Below, piece by piece: positions 55,811 through 64,000 of a stretch of DNA of 64,000 nucleotides (position 1 is its first letter; every line of letters begins with the position of its first letter). The stretch spans positions 3,890 through 67,889 of the forward strand of contig CALANS010000141.1 in NCBI GenBank assembly GCA_937926105.1, given 5' to 3'. The translations under genes were made by a program, and so were the position numbers. The notes beneath the pieces were generated by a model, which saw nothing but the letters and a program-made list of their open reading frames with translations, was not told the DNA's origin and searched no databases. The stretch comes from an uncultured Actinomycetes bacterium. GTDB taxonomy: Bacteria; Actinomycetota; Actinomycetes; Mycobacteriales; Nakamurellaceae.

Positions 55811-57550
55811 ATGACCACCACGATCGCAGCCTCGAGCGCCCCGGACTCTGCTGGCCTCCCGCCGCTCCGGCCGCGCCCGGCGGATCGGTTCGGACTAGCC
55901 GCCCGACGGTCCGGCCTGCTGCTGGCCGCGCTGATTCCCGCCGCGGCACTGGCAATCTTCTTCTGCTACCCGGTGATCTCGATCGTCGGACGCGGTCTGG
56001 TCGGGGCCGCCGGCATCGACCTGGGCGCGTTCGGGGATGTGCTGTCCCGTAGCAGGTTCCTGCGGGTGATCGCCTTCACCGTGGGGCAGGCTGTCGCCTC
56101 GGCCGGGCTGGCGCTGCTGCTCGGGGTTCCCGGCGCCTATCTGCTGTATCGCAGGGCCTTTCGTGGTCGGACGGTGCTGCGTGCGTTGATCACGGTGCCG
56201 TTCGTGCTGCCCACTGTGGTGGTGGGGCTGGCGTTCCGCACGCTGTTCGCCCCGCAGGGTTGGCTGGGTTCCTGGGGATGGGACGGTTCCGTGGCGGCGA
56301 TCCTGGCCGCGCATGTGTTCTTCAACTACGCCGTGGTGGTGCGCACCGTCGGCGGCACCTGGGCGCACCTGGACACGCGCCCCGCGGAGGCCGCGCGCAG
56401 CCTGGGCGCCGGGCCGCTGCGAACCTTCGCCACCGTGACGCTGCCAGCGCTGGGTCCCGCGCTCGCCTCCGCTGCCGTGATGGTGTTCCTGTTCTGTGCC
56501 ACCAGCTTCGGCATCATCCTGGTCATGGGCGGCGGCGTCTACAACACGATCGAGACCGAGATATACCGGCAGACCGCCCAGGTCGGCGATCTGCGCACTG
56601 CGGCGGTGCTGTCGATCCTGCAGATCGCCCTGGTGACGCTGGTCCTGGTGGTGGCCGCCGTGCTGCGCCGGCGCACCGAGGTGGGCCTGCGGCTGCGGGG
56701 CGCGGCGGACGTCGTGCGCCGGCTGGGACGCCGGGACCTGCCGGCAGTGGCGGTGACGGCGTTGGCCGGGGCGCTGCTGGTGTTGCCGATGGCCGTGCTG
56801 GTGGTACGCTCCCTGGCAACTCCGGCCGGCTGGGGGCTGGACAATTACCGCAACCTCGCGACGGTGGGCGACAATAACGTGCTGCTGGTGTCCGGGGTCA
56901 CGGCGCTGGTCAACTCGATTCGGTCCGCGGTGATCGCCGCGGCGCTGTCCGTCGCGGTGGGAGTGCTGTTGGCGATCGTGCTGGCGCGCCGGCCACGCGG
57001 CCGGATGGCCCGCCGCGCGATCGGCACACTGGACGGGATCATGATGCTGCCGCTGGGCGTCAGCGCCGTGACGGTCGGATTCGGGTTCCTGATCGCATTG
57101 GACAGGCCCCCCTTGGACTTCCGGTCTTCGGCGCTGCTGGTACCGATCGCGCAGGCGATGGTCGCCACCCCGCTGGTGGTGCGGATGGTGCTGCCGGTGC
57201 TGCGGGCGGCCGACGAGCGGCTGCGCCAAGCGGCGGCCGTGCTGGGTGCAGGCCCGGCGCGTGTGTGGGCCAGCGTGGACCTACCGATCATGTCCCGGGC
57301 GCTGGCCGGTGCGACCGCATTCGCGCTGGCGACCGGGCTGGGGGAGTTCGGTGCGACCACGTTCGTGGCACGGCCGGAGACCGTGACGCTGCCCGTGGTG
57401 ATCGGCCGGCTGATCTCCCGGCCCGGCCCGGTGAACAGCGGGATGGCGTTGGCGGCTGGTGTCATCCTGGCGGCAGGATGCGCGCTGGTAGTGCTGCTGG
57501 TGGAACTGGCGGCCCGCGGCCGCGGCGGCTCCGGGATCGGGGGCTTCTAG
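55811..57550 (+). CDS. thiP: Thiamine ABC transporter permease
   Basis: 579 aa. Two fused permease halves, six helices each (ThiP/FbpB type). The EAA loops are EAARSLGAGPLRTFATVTLPALGPA near residues 194-218 and RQAAAVLGAGPARVWASVDLPIMSRA near 473-498. It forms the complete channel for thiamine with a ThiQ dimer. Its stop abuts the thiQ start, with no gap. Confidence 0.94.
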   Translation: MTTTIAASSAPDSAGLPPLRPRPADRFGLAARRSGLLLAALIPAAALAIFFCYPVISIVGRGLVGAAGIDLGAFGDVLSRSRFLRVIAFTVGQAVASAGLALLLGVPGAYLLYRRAFRGRTVLRALITVPFVLPTVVVGLAFRTLFAPQGWLGSWGWDGSVAAILAAHVFFNYAVVVRTVGGTWAHLDTRPAEAARSLGAGPLRTFATVTLPALGPALASAAVMVFLFCATSFGIILVMGGGVYNTIETEIYRQTAQVGDLRTAAVLSILQIALVTLVLVVAAVLRRRTEVGLRLRGAADVVRRLGRRDLPAVAVTALAGALLVLPMAVLVVRSLATPAGWGLDNYRNLATVGDNNVLLVSGVTALVNSIRSAVIAAALSVAVGVLLAIVLARRPRGRMARRAIGTLDGIMMLPLGVSAVTVGFGFLIALDRPPLDFRSSALLVPIAQAMVATPLVVRMVLPVLRAADERLRQAAAVLGAGPARVWASVDLPIMSRALAGATAFALATGLGEFGATTFVARPETVTLPVVIGRLISRPGPVNSGMALAAGVILAAGCALVVLLVELAARGRGGSGIGGF

Positions 57551-58693
57551 ATGCTGTCGATACGCAATGTCGTGGTGCGATACGGCGCAGTGACCGCCGT
57601 CGATGGGGTGCACCTGGACGTGCCGGACGGTGCCGTTCTGGCGTTGCTGGGCCCGTCCGGCTGCGGCAAGTCGACCCTGCTGCGGGCGGTGGCCGGCCTG
57701 GAGCCGCTGGCGGCCGGAACGGTGCTGTGGGACGGAGTCGACCTGCGCAGGGTTCCGGTGCACCGCAGGGGTTTCGGGATGATGTTCCAGGACGGGGTGC
57801 TGTTTCCGCACCGGACGGTGGCCGGGAACGTGGCGTACGGCCTGCGCGGGCGGCATGACGTGGCCGCACGGGTCGCCGAGCTGCTGGAGCTGGTCGGGCT
57901 CTCCGGATACGACACGCGCCGGGTGCCGACGCTCTCGGGCGGTCAGGCGCAGCGGGTGGCCCTGGCTCGAGCGCTGGCACCGCGCCCCCGGCTGCTGCTG
58001 CTGGACGAGCCACTGGCTGCGCTGGATCGAGCACTGCGCGAACAGCTGCTGGTGGACCTGCGCGCCGCGCTGACCACGACCGGGACCACGTCGATCTTCG
58101 TCACTCACGACCAGGGCGAGGCGTTCGCCGTCGCGGACCGGGTTGCGGTGATGCGCGAGGGCAGAATCGTCCAGGTGGGCACGCCCCGGGAGGTGTGGTC
58201 CCGCCCGGTCGACGAGTGGGCGGCGCGGTTCGTCGGGTGCGGCTCGGTGATCCCGGCGACGCCGGTACAGGACTCGGACGGTTCCTGGTGCAGCGTCACC
58301 GCTCTCGGCTCGGTGCCGGGCTGTGCCGAGCGGGTTGGGTTGCGTCCGTCCGCGCTGGTCGTCGACCCGGACGGACCGATTCGCAGCGAGGTCACCTCCG
58401 TGGTGTCGGGGCCGGAGCGGCAGCGGGTGAGCGTGCGCCTGGGCGCTGACCTGCCCGCCGAACTGCGTGAGGCGCAGGCCGTGGCGCATCGTGACGATTG
58501 TGTCGCGGTGGGCCAGGCTGTCAGCCTGCGCTTGAATCCGGAGGGCGCGGCGCTGATAGGCCAGAGCCGGCGGGCGGAGGTGAACGGGCCGCACGAACGG
58601 TCCGTCGAATCGGTTAGGGAGTCGCCGGCTGCGCCAGCGGCGGCGGGACCGGCGCCGGCAGGTTCTGGGTCCGCCGATACGCGCGGATCGTGA
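57551..58693 (+). CDS. thiQ: Thiamine ABC transporter ATP-binding protein
   Basis: 380 aa. Walker A GPSGCGKSTLLRAVAG, Q-loop MMFQDGVLFPHR, signature LSGGQAQRVALARAL, Walker B LLLLDEPLAALDR, H-loop FVTHDQGEAFA. The C-terminal TOBE-like region and a Pro/Ala tail (about 240-380) make it longer than enteric ThiQ (about 230). The last 80 bp are also the end of the convergent HAAS-domain gene. It powers thiamine uptake. Confidence 0.93.
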   Translation: MLSIRNVVVRYGAVTAVDGVHLDVPDGAVLALLGPSGCGKSTLLRAVAGLEPLAAGTVLWDGVDLRRVPVHRRGFGMMFQDGVLFPHRTVAGNVAYGLRGRHDVAARVAELLELVGLSGYDTRRVPTLSGGQAQRVALARALAPRPRLLLLDEPLAALDRALREQLLVDLRAALTTTGTTSIFVTHDQGEAFAVADRVAVMREGRIVQVGTPREVWSRPVDEWAARFVGCGSVIPATPVQDSDGSWCSVTALGSVPGCAERVGLRPSALVVDPDGPIRSEVTSVVSGPERQRVSVRLGADLPAELREAQAVAHRDDCVAVGQAVSLRLNPEGAALIGQSRRAEVNGPHERSVESVRESPAAPAAAGPAPAGSGSADTRGS

Positions 58694-59363
58694 TCATGAC
58701 CACGGCGTAGATGGTCAGGATGGGGCAGGCGAGGATTACGGTCCAGGCGATCGCAGCGTCCAACGGGTACGGGGAGTGCTGCACGCCACTGTGCACCGTC
58801 ACGGATTCGGCGAATAGCGCCACCGGCACGCACAGCAGCCAGATCCACCGTCCCAGCAGGCGGAACAGCGGCGAGCAGCACACCAGCACGGCGCTGGCGA
58901 CCAGTGGCACGTTCAGCACCACGCCCAGTAGCAGGGTGGCTCCTGGGATGCCGTCGCCCGAGCTGACCGCCAGCAGCAGCAGCGGCGCGGCGACCCCGGC
59001 CGCCCCCACCGCCCATAGGCCCAGCGCCACTGCGGGGATCCACGAGCGGGTCAGCAGCGCAGGCTTCGGTGGCACGGGCAGGTAGGCCACCGGCGTGGCC
59101 GATGGTGCTGCCGGGTTCCCGGAAGGCTCGGAGGCCCGCGGCGCGGCCTCGTCCGCGATGCGCAGTGGGTCGCCGAGGTCGGCGAGCACGGCGGCGATCT
59201 CGGTGTTGATTTCGGCATCGGACCGGTTCGGCACATCGCCGAGTGCCTGCGTGATGTGCTCGCCGACTTGGGTGACGATCTGGTCGCGGTCCGGCGCGCC
59301 GCGGGCCGCGAGGGCGGCGTCGAGTTCGGCCAGGTACCGGATGACGGCCAGCGGAGGATTCAC
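58614..59363 (-). CDS. HAAS-domain membrane protein paired with PadR
   Basis: 249 aa from GTG 59363, which overlaps the PadR stop as GTGA. Residues 1-75 form the helical HAAS domain (VIRYLAELDAALAARGAPDRDQIVTQVGEHITQAL, INTEIAAVLADLGDPLRIADEA), typical of proteins encoded behind PadR. Five or so helices (115-225) follow. It probably senses envelope state and signals to PadR. Its 3' end overlaps thiQ on the other strand by 80 bp. Confidence 0.82.
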   Translation of the reverse strand: MNPPLAVIRYLAELDAALAARGAPDRDQIVTQVGEHITQALGDVPNRSDAEINTEIAAVLADLGDPLRIADEAAPRASEPSGNPAAPSATPVAYLPVPPKPALLTRSWIPAVALGLWAVGAAGVAAPLLLLAVSSGDGIPGATLLLGVVLNVPLVASAVLVCCSPLFRLLGRWIWLLCVPVALFAESVTVHSGVQHSPYPLDAAIAWTVILACPILTIYAVVMITIRAYRRTQNLPAPVPPPLAQPATP

Positions 59364-59704
59364 GTCACCGCTCCCTTCACCACCTGGTTGACGGCGGCGA
59401 CGAATGGCGACCAGACGCCCAGGAACGTGTCCAGCGCAGCCCTTCCGTCGGAGGTCAGCCGGTAATAGCGGCGTGGCGGGCCGCTACTCGATTCCTGCCA
59501 GGACGTCTGCACCCAGCCAGACCGGCGCAGCCGGGCGAGCAACGGATACAGGGTGCCCTCGCTGGCCAGCAGTGGGACGTCGGTACCCAGCCGCCGAGCG
59601 AGTTCCAGTCCGTAGGCCGGCCCCTCGGAGAGGACGCCCAGCACACAGAACTCAAGCGTGCCGCGGCGCAGGTTGGTCGCGATCTCATCCTCGCCGGGTA
59701 CCAT
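59360..59704 (-). CDS. PadR-family transcriptional regulator
   Basis: 114 aa from ATG 59704. RRGTLEFCVLGVLSEGPAYGLELARRLG, LLASEGTLYPLLARLRRSGWVQTSWQESSSGPPRRYYRLTSDGRAAL is the PadR winged helix with its dimer helix. It is the first gene of a two-gene operon with the HAAS membrane protein and presumably represses itself. The inducer is unknown. Confidence 0.92.
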   Translation of the reverse strand: MVPGEDEIATNLRRGTLEFCVLGVLSEGPAYGLELARRLGTDVPLLASEGTLYPLLARLRRSGWVQTSWQESSSGPPRRYYRLTSDGRAALDTFLGVWSPFVAAVNQVVKGAVT

Positions 59705-59853
59705 GCGACACATCTTACTGGACGGGCGTGGGCGCGACAAGACTTGATCGGGCCCAGGCCCGGGCAGCCGCGTCCTACCCGGGCGGAGAGGCATCGCCTC
59801 GTCCGGCCCGTTGCCGCCGGGGCATCACCCGATGTGCGCCCGAGGTGCCGACC

Positions 59854-60789
59854 GTGGCACCCTCTTATTCCGTGTCCGTGCCGTGCTCCGTCGTTCGACG
59901 GGTCCCTCGCCGCGCTGCACTGCTGATCGACGCGCCGGCACCGTTCGTGCGCAATGCCATCCTTTCCGTCGACACCTGGACGCGGGCCGCCACCGCCGCG
60001 GGACTCGCCCTGTCCGTCGCCCGGCGCCCTGACCCAGGCACGGTGCTGCTGCCGGGCGATGTGCTCCGCATCGGATCGGCGCGCCGCGGTTGCCTGTTCC
60101 GAGTGTGCCCGCCGACTTCCGGCGGCCCGGGCGTGATCACGCTGGATGGGGTCGGTGCCACTCGGAGCCATGTCACCGTGAGCGCCGTGCCGACACCGGC
60201 CGGGTCGGTCGTCACCGCTGAGGTGTGGAGCGGGCCGGCGCTTCGGCGACTCCGGACCCTGCAACGCCTGCAGGTACTGCTCGGGATCGTGTCGCTGGTC
60301 GCGACCGACGCCGACCCCTCGGCACCCGAGGGGCAGTCGGATACCGCGCCGACGGCCGGAAGTGGCGAGTCGACTGTGGTGGTCGCCGGGGTGCTGGTCC
60401 GGGACGGTGCGGTACTGGCCGCGCGACGCACCCACCCGCCGGAACTCGGGGGACTCTGGGAGTGCCCGGGCGGCAAGGTCGAGCCCGGTGAGACCGAGAC
60501 CGACGCCCTGGTACGGGAACTCGGCGAGGAGCTGGGGATCGTGGTACGCGTGGCGGAGCGGATCGGTCCCGAGATCGCCATCGGCCACGGGTACCGGCTG
60601 CATGCATACCGGGTCGAGTTGATCTCGGGTACCCCGTCACCGATCGTTCACGATGCTCTGCGCTGGGTGAGCGCCAACGAGATCGAGACCCTGCCCTGGC
60701 TGCCGACCGACGTCCCGCTCATTCCGCACCTTCGACGCGCGCTCGACGCCGGGACGCGGTCCCCGGAGGGCATCGCGGCGCCATCTTGA
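59854..60789 (+). CDS. Nudix hydrolase (MutT-like) with SRPBCC-like N-terminal domain
   Basis: 311 aa from GTG 59854 (GTG 59872 also possible). The N-terminal 150 residues (RRAALLIDAPAPFVRNAILSVDTWTRAATAAGLAL, VITLDGVGATRSHVTVSAVPTPAGSVVTAEVW, LRRLRTLQRLQVLLGIV) have the helix and strand pattern of SRPBCC/START-like cavities, which is inferred. The C-terminal Nudix domain has TVVVAGVLVRDGAVLAARRTHPPELGGLWECPGG and the box GGKVEPGETETDALVRELGEELGI, close to MutT-type 8-oxo-dGTP/nucleotide pyrophosphatases. Such a fusion is unusual among MutT proteins. Confidence 0.82.
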   Translation: MAPSYSVSVPCSVVRRVPRRAALLIDAPAPFVRNAILSVDTWTRAATAAGLALSVARRPDPGTVLLPGDVLRIGSARRGCLFRVCPPTSGGPGVITLDGVGATRSHVTVSAVPTPAGSVVTAEVWSGPALRRLRTLQRLQVLLGIVSLVATDADPSAPEGQSDTAPTAGSGESTVVVAGVLVRDGAVLAARRTHPPELGGLWECPGGKVEPGETETDALVRELGEELGIVVRVAERIGPEIAIGHGYRLHAYRVELISGTPSPIVHDALRWVSANEIETLPWLPTDVPLIPHLRRALDAGTRSPEGIAAPS

Positions 60790-60920
60790 CCGAACTGTGA
60801 CCGCGCGCCGCACAGTGCGCTGTGCCACGATCATCTCGGACCCGGCGCCGCCGAGCCCGTTGCCGCGGTCGTTCGTCCATGGCGGCCATCGCGGTGCGGA
60901 ACCAGGGAAGGGAGTGTCCG

Positions 60921-62060
60921 ATGTCGCGCTGGTCGCGTCTGGGAACAGTGGTCGCCGCGATTGCGGTGGCGGGAATGGTGGCCGCCTGCGGGGCGACCAC
61001 TCAGAACCCGAATGCCGGAGGAGGCTCGTCGAGCACCGAGCAGGCATCCCCGACCTCATCGGCCGGTGGCGGGACACCGACCCCGTCGGCGGCCGGATCG
61101 TCGACCCAGTCGCCATCGGGGCAATCCTCTGCGAGCGAGTCCTCGAGCGGTGCCCCGGGATCCTCGTCCATGCAGTCGTCGTCGGAGCAATCGTCGACCG
61201 GGCAGTCCTCGGGCGCCGAGGTGGCCGCCGAGCCCGAGCCGCTGAACCTGAACCTGCCGAAGGACGACGCGCTGGCGGCACTGGTGCCTGCAAACATCGC
61301 CAAGGGCGGCACGCTCGTGATCGCCACCGATGCGTCCTATGCACCGAACGAATTCCTCAAGAATGGTGAGGGGTCGCCAATCGGCATGGATGTCGACCTG
61401 GGCAACGCCATCGCTCAGGTGCTGGGTCTGAAAACACAATGGAAGAACACCACATTCAACGGCATTATCGCCGGCATCAACGCCGGTCGGTATGACCTCT
61501 CGCTGTCCTCGTTCACCGACACCAAGGAACGCGAGAAGCAGGTCAACTTCGTCACCTATCTCACGGCGGGTGTGTCGATCGTCGTGGCCAAGGGCAACCC
61601 CGAGAACATCAACTCCGCGCAGGACCTGTGCGGCAAGAAGGTTGGGGCCGAGTCTGGCACCACCGAGGAGGACATGCTGACCAAGGAGGGCGTGGACGAC
61701 TCGGTGGTGAAGATCTGCAAGGACGCCGGAAAGCCTGCACCGGAATATTCGGGGTACCCGAACCAGAGTGATGTGAACGTGGCTTTGGCGTCGGACCGGC
61801 TGGATGCCTACATGGCTGATACCCCTGTTGCGGAATACGCTGTCAAGTCCACCGGCGACAAGTTCGAGAAGGTCGGCAAGGACGTCGGTGTCGCGCCCTA
61901 CGGCATTGCAATTCCGAAGGATCCGGCAGGGCTGACCACGGCCATTCAAAAGGCACTGCAGAAACTGATGGACGACGGCAGCTACGGCAAGATCCTGGCC
62001 AACTGGGGTCTGGGCGATTCCGGGATCACTACCGCCGAGGTCAACAAGGCGATCTTCTGA
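60921..62060 (+). CDS. Polar amino-acid ABC transporter substrate-binding lipoprotein
   Basis: 379 aa from ATG 60921 with GGAAGGGAG upstream. The lipobox is MVAACG (Cys about 22). A Ser/Gln/Gly linker of about 80 residues precedes the binding domain: GGTLVIATDASYAPNEFLKNGEGSPIGMDVDLGNAIAQVLGLK, FNGIIAGINAGRYDLSLSSFTDTKEREKQVNFVTYLTAG, GKKVGAESGTTEEDM, DRLDAYMADTPVAEYAV. Binds Glu/Gln, His or another polar amino acid. The exact ligand is not visible. The three-gene operon continues with permease and ATPase. Confidence 0.92.
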   Translation: MSRWSRLGTVVAAIAVAGMVAACGATTQNPNAGGGSSSTEQASPTSSAGGGTPTPSAAGSSTQSPSGQSSASESSSGAPGSSSMQSSSEQSSTGQSSGAEVAAEPEPLNLNLPKDDALAALVPANIAKGGTLVIATDASYAPNEFLKNGEGSPIGMDVDLGNAIAQVLGLKTQWKNTTFNGIIAGINAGRYDLSLSSFTDTKEREKQVNFVTYLTAGVSIVVAKGNPENINSAQDLCGKKVGAESGTTEEDMLTKEGVDDSVVKICKDAGKPAPEYSGYPNQSDVNVALASDRLDAYMADTPVAEYAVKSTGDKFEKVGKDVGVAPYGIAIPKDPAGLTTAIQKALQKLMDDGSYGKILANWGLGDSGITTAEVNKAIF

Positions 62061-62094
62061 TATCTGGGTCGCGGCGACTGGGAAGCGTGAGCCG

Positions 62095-63012
62095 ATGACG
62101 ACGACCGACGGATCGGTGACGGACCGGGTGGTGCCCATTAAGGCCATCCCGGTTCGTCACCCGGGCCGGTGGGTGGCGGTGGTGATCTTGCTGCTGCTGG
62201 CCGCGATGGCGGCACACAGCCTGATTACCAACCCGAAATGGCTGTGGGGAACATTTTCCCAATACCTGTTTACCGATGTGGTGTTCCAGGGCCTGATCAA
62301 GACCGTTTGGATCACCGCGGCCGCTATGGCGATCGGCATTGCGTTGGGCATCGTGTTGGCCGTGATGCGCATGTCGCCCAATCCGGTGGTGAAGACGGTC
62401 GCCTGGCTCTATATCTGGTTCTTCCGGGGGACCCCGGTGCTGGTACAGGTGGTCTTCTGGGCCTACCTCGGTCAGCTGTATCGCTACCTGAGCCTGGGCA
62501 TCCCATTCGGCCCGGAGTTCATCTTCTTCAGAGTGAACGACCTGATCCCGGTGATCATGGCTGCGGTCTTGGGGCTCGGGCTGAATGAGGCGGCCTATAT
62601 GGCCGAGATCGTCCGCTCGGGGATTCTGTCGGTCGGCAAGGGACAGACGGAGGCGGCCGAGGCGCTGGGCATGCGCCGGATCACGTTGATGCGCAGGATA
62701 GTGCTGCCTCAGGCAATGCGAATCATCGTGCCCCCCACCGGTAACGAGGTGATCTCCATGCTCAAGACCACCTCGATCCTGGTGGTCATCGCCGTCACCG
62801 AATTGTTCACCACCGTACAGAACATCTATAACGACAACTTCGAGCAAATCCCACTGTTGATGGTTGCCAGTGTCTGGTACTTGGTGGTGACGACGATCCT
62901 GTCCGTTGGCCAGTTCTACCTGGAGCGGCATTTCGGTCGTGGTGTCAGTGGCACCCAACGGATTCGGCGCAAACTGCAGATGGAGGTGCCGCATCGTGAC
63001 GGGGCCATCTGA
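62095..63012 (+). CDS. Amino-acid ABC transporter permease
   Basis: 305 aa. [33 protein letters not shown] begins the HisM/GlnP type; five or six helices follow. [17 protein letters not shown] is a family mark. The EAA loop is [33 protein letters not shown] near 185-215. A periplasmic segment between helices 2 and 3 ([22 protein letters not shown]) is longer than usual. It overlaps the ATPase gene start by 17 nt. Confidence 0.94.
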   Translation: MTTTDGSVTDRVVPIKAIPVRHPGRWVAVVILLLLAAMAAHSLITNPKWLWGTFSQYLFTDVVFQGLIKTVWITAAAMAIGIALGIVLAVMRMSPNPVVKTVAWLYIWFFRGTPVLVQVVFWAYLGQLYRYLSLGIPFGPEFIFFRVNDLIPVIMAAVLGLGLNEAAYMAEIVRSGILSVGKGQTEAAEALGMRRITLMRRIVLPQAMRIIVPPTGNEVISMLKTTSILVVIAVTELFTTVQNIYNDNFEQIPLLMVASVWYLVVTTILSVGQFYLERHFGRGVSGTQRIRRKLQMEVPHRDGAI

Positions 63013-63790
63013 CGGCACCTTCGGCGCTGGGGTGCCCATGGTGTTGGCCGAAGACGTACACAAGTCCTTTGGGCACCTGGAGGTTCTGGACGGCATCGAC
63101 ATGGCGGTGCTGCCCGGGCAGGTCGCGGTGCTGCTGGGCCCGTCCGGGTCCGGCAAGACGACGTTCCTGCGGTGCATCAACCACCTGGAGAAAATCAGCG
63201 GTGGGCGGCTCTCGGTGGATGGTGTGCTGGTGGGGTACCGGCAGCACGGCGACAAGCTGTACGAACTGCGCGATCGCGAGGTCGCCGAACGGCGCCGGGA
63301 GATCGGGATGGTCTTCCAGAGCTTTAACCTGTTCCCGCACATGACGGCGCTCGGAAACATCATGGAGGCCCAGGTCCAGGTGCTGCGCCGGTCTCGGGGT
63401 GCGTCCCGCGAGAAGGCGATGGCGCTGCTGGAGCGGGTTGGTCTGGCCGACCGAGCCACCTACTATCCGAGCCAGCTATCTGGTGGGCAGCAGCAGCGGG
63501 TGGCGATTGCCCGGGCGCTCGCCATGGACCCGAAGCTGATGCTGTTTGACGAGCCGACCTCGGCGCTGGATCCGGAGATGGTGGGCGAGGTACTGGACGT
63601 CATGCGCGACCTGGCCACCGCCGGCATGACGATGCTGGTGGTGACGCACGAGATCGGGTTCGCCCGAGAGGTGGCCGACACCTTGGTGTTTATGGACGGC
63701 GGGCAGGTGGTGGAGAGCGGCAACCCCCGCGACGTGATCGCGCATCCACAGCACCGGCGCACCAAGGACTTCCTGTCCAAGGTGCTGTAG
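62996..63790 (+). CDS. Amino-acid ABC transporter ATP-binding protein
   Basis: 264 aa from GTG 62996 (GTG/ATG at 63032-63041 are alternatives giving about 249 aa). Walker [21 protein letters not shown]-loop [17 protein letters not shown], signature [15 protein letters not shown], Walker [25 protein letters not shown]-loop [15 protein letters not shown]. Standard GlnQ/HisP size. It drives uptake of the polar amino acid with the two preceding gene products. Confidence 0.94.
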   Translation: MTGPSDGTFGAGVPMVLAEDVHKSFGHLEVLDGIDMAVLPGQVAVLLGPSGSGKTTFLRCINHLEKISGGRLSVDGVLVGYRQHGDKLYELRDREVAERRREIGMVFQSFNLFPHMTALGNIMEAQVQVLRRSRGASREKAMALLERVGLADRATYYPSQLSGGQQQRVAIARALAMDPKLMLFDEPTSALDPEMVGEVLDVMRDLATAGMTMLVVTHEIGFAREVADTLVFMDGGQVVESGNPRDVIAHPQHRRTKDFLSKVL

Positions 63791-63837
63791 TCGGGGTGCT
63801 GTTGTGGGGGCGCTGTAGTCGGGGCCGCCACCTGGGC

Positions 63838-64000
63838 GATCTGCGTGCCGGTCTTCGATCTGCGTGTGCAGTGGTGCACGCGGATCGGAGGTGGGTACGC
63901 GGATCGAAGCGGTGCACGCGGATCCGGATTGGGTACGCGGATCGAAGTGGTGCACGCGGATCGGAGGTGGGTACGCGGATCGAAGCGGTGCACGCGGATC
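63838..64000. repeat. 38-bp tandem repeat array with an inverted copy, truncated by window end
   Basis: Three 38-bp units (63873-63910, 63911-63948, 63949-63986) plus 14 bp of a fourth run to the window end. Each unit is built of two 19-bp halves sharing the core ACGCGGATC. Just upstream, 63838-63870 resembles the reverse complement of one unit (GATCTGCGTGCC..CTTCGATCTGCGTG). Non-coding, probably a VNTR-type intergenic repeat. The spacer at 63784-63824 also repeats GCTGTAGTCGGGG twice. Confidence 0.8.

Noticed and set aside
63838..64000. Possible CRISPR array
   Set aside because: The repeats are contiguous 38-bp units with no unique spacers and no cas genes nearby.

Overview
The window is high-GC actinobacterial chromosome. 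Gene content and order point to the order Mycobacteriales. From memory of the Mycobacterium tuberculosis H37Rv map, a backbone here follows Rv1084 to Rv1112 in order and orientation: DUF255/thioredoxin-fold protein (3970), hemolysin III (6952, minus), short-chain Z-isoprenyl diphosphate synthase (7814), PhoH2 (15773), fumC (19301, minus), DUF4245 (25276), xseB/xseA and a lipid-droplet-associated protein (25980-28247, minus), ispH (28369), DUF6542 (29367, minus) and ychF (37008). Between these anchors sit genus-specific insertions. The genus cannot be fixed from the sequence alone.

Layout. 1-3969: right-hand end of an integrated element, less GC-rich than the rest, with a secreted G1-peptidase-like protein, a frameshifted ORF and a tyrosine recombinase. 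The recombinase abuts the 5' end of the DUF255 gene, whose first codons look foreign. 3970-8581: DUF255 protein, a conserved unknown, hemolysin III, Z-prenyl synthase. 8830-15543: envelope block, with an antigen-85-like esterase coupled to an MprF-type aminoacyl-phosphatidylglycerol synthase, then a two-component system. 15773-20722: PhoH2, a Ser-rich surface protein, fumarase. 21057-25192: sulfate ABC importer and an Rrf2 regulator with a CymR-like box. 25276-29837: DUF4245, exonuclease VII, lipid-droplet protein, IspH, DUF6542. 29904-38087: RmuC, alkylation repair (Ogt, AdaA-AlkA), a DHA2 exporter, an ECF sigma factor with its partner, YchF.

38260-53353: accessory region rich in small VOC/glyoxalase, GNAT and SRPBCC genes, with aminopeptidase C, a cyclase-family hydrolase, an AraC regulator, an aminotransferase, a CPA1-type antiporter and a methyltransferase. 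53399-58693: TetR regulator and a TPP-riboswitch-controlled thiamine importer (thiB-thiP-thiQ). The riboswitch starts inside the preceding small membrane-protein gene and is followed by a hairpin that can hide the thiB ribosome-binding site. 58614-64000: PadR/HAAS pair, an N-terminally extended Nudix hydrolase, a polar amino-acid ABC importer and a 38-bp tandem repeat running off the window.

I do not see a complete novel defence or biosynthetic system. The most interesting signals are the element junction in the DUF255 gene, the thi leader architecture, a 22-bp perfect inverted repeat inside the histidine-kinase gene, and the terminal repeat array with an upstream inverted copy.
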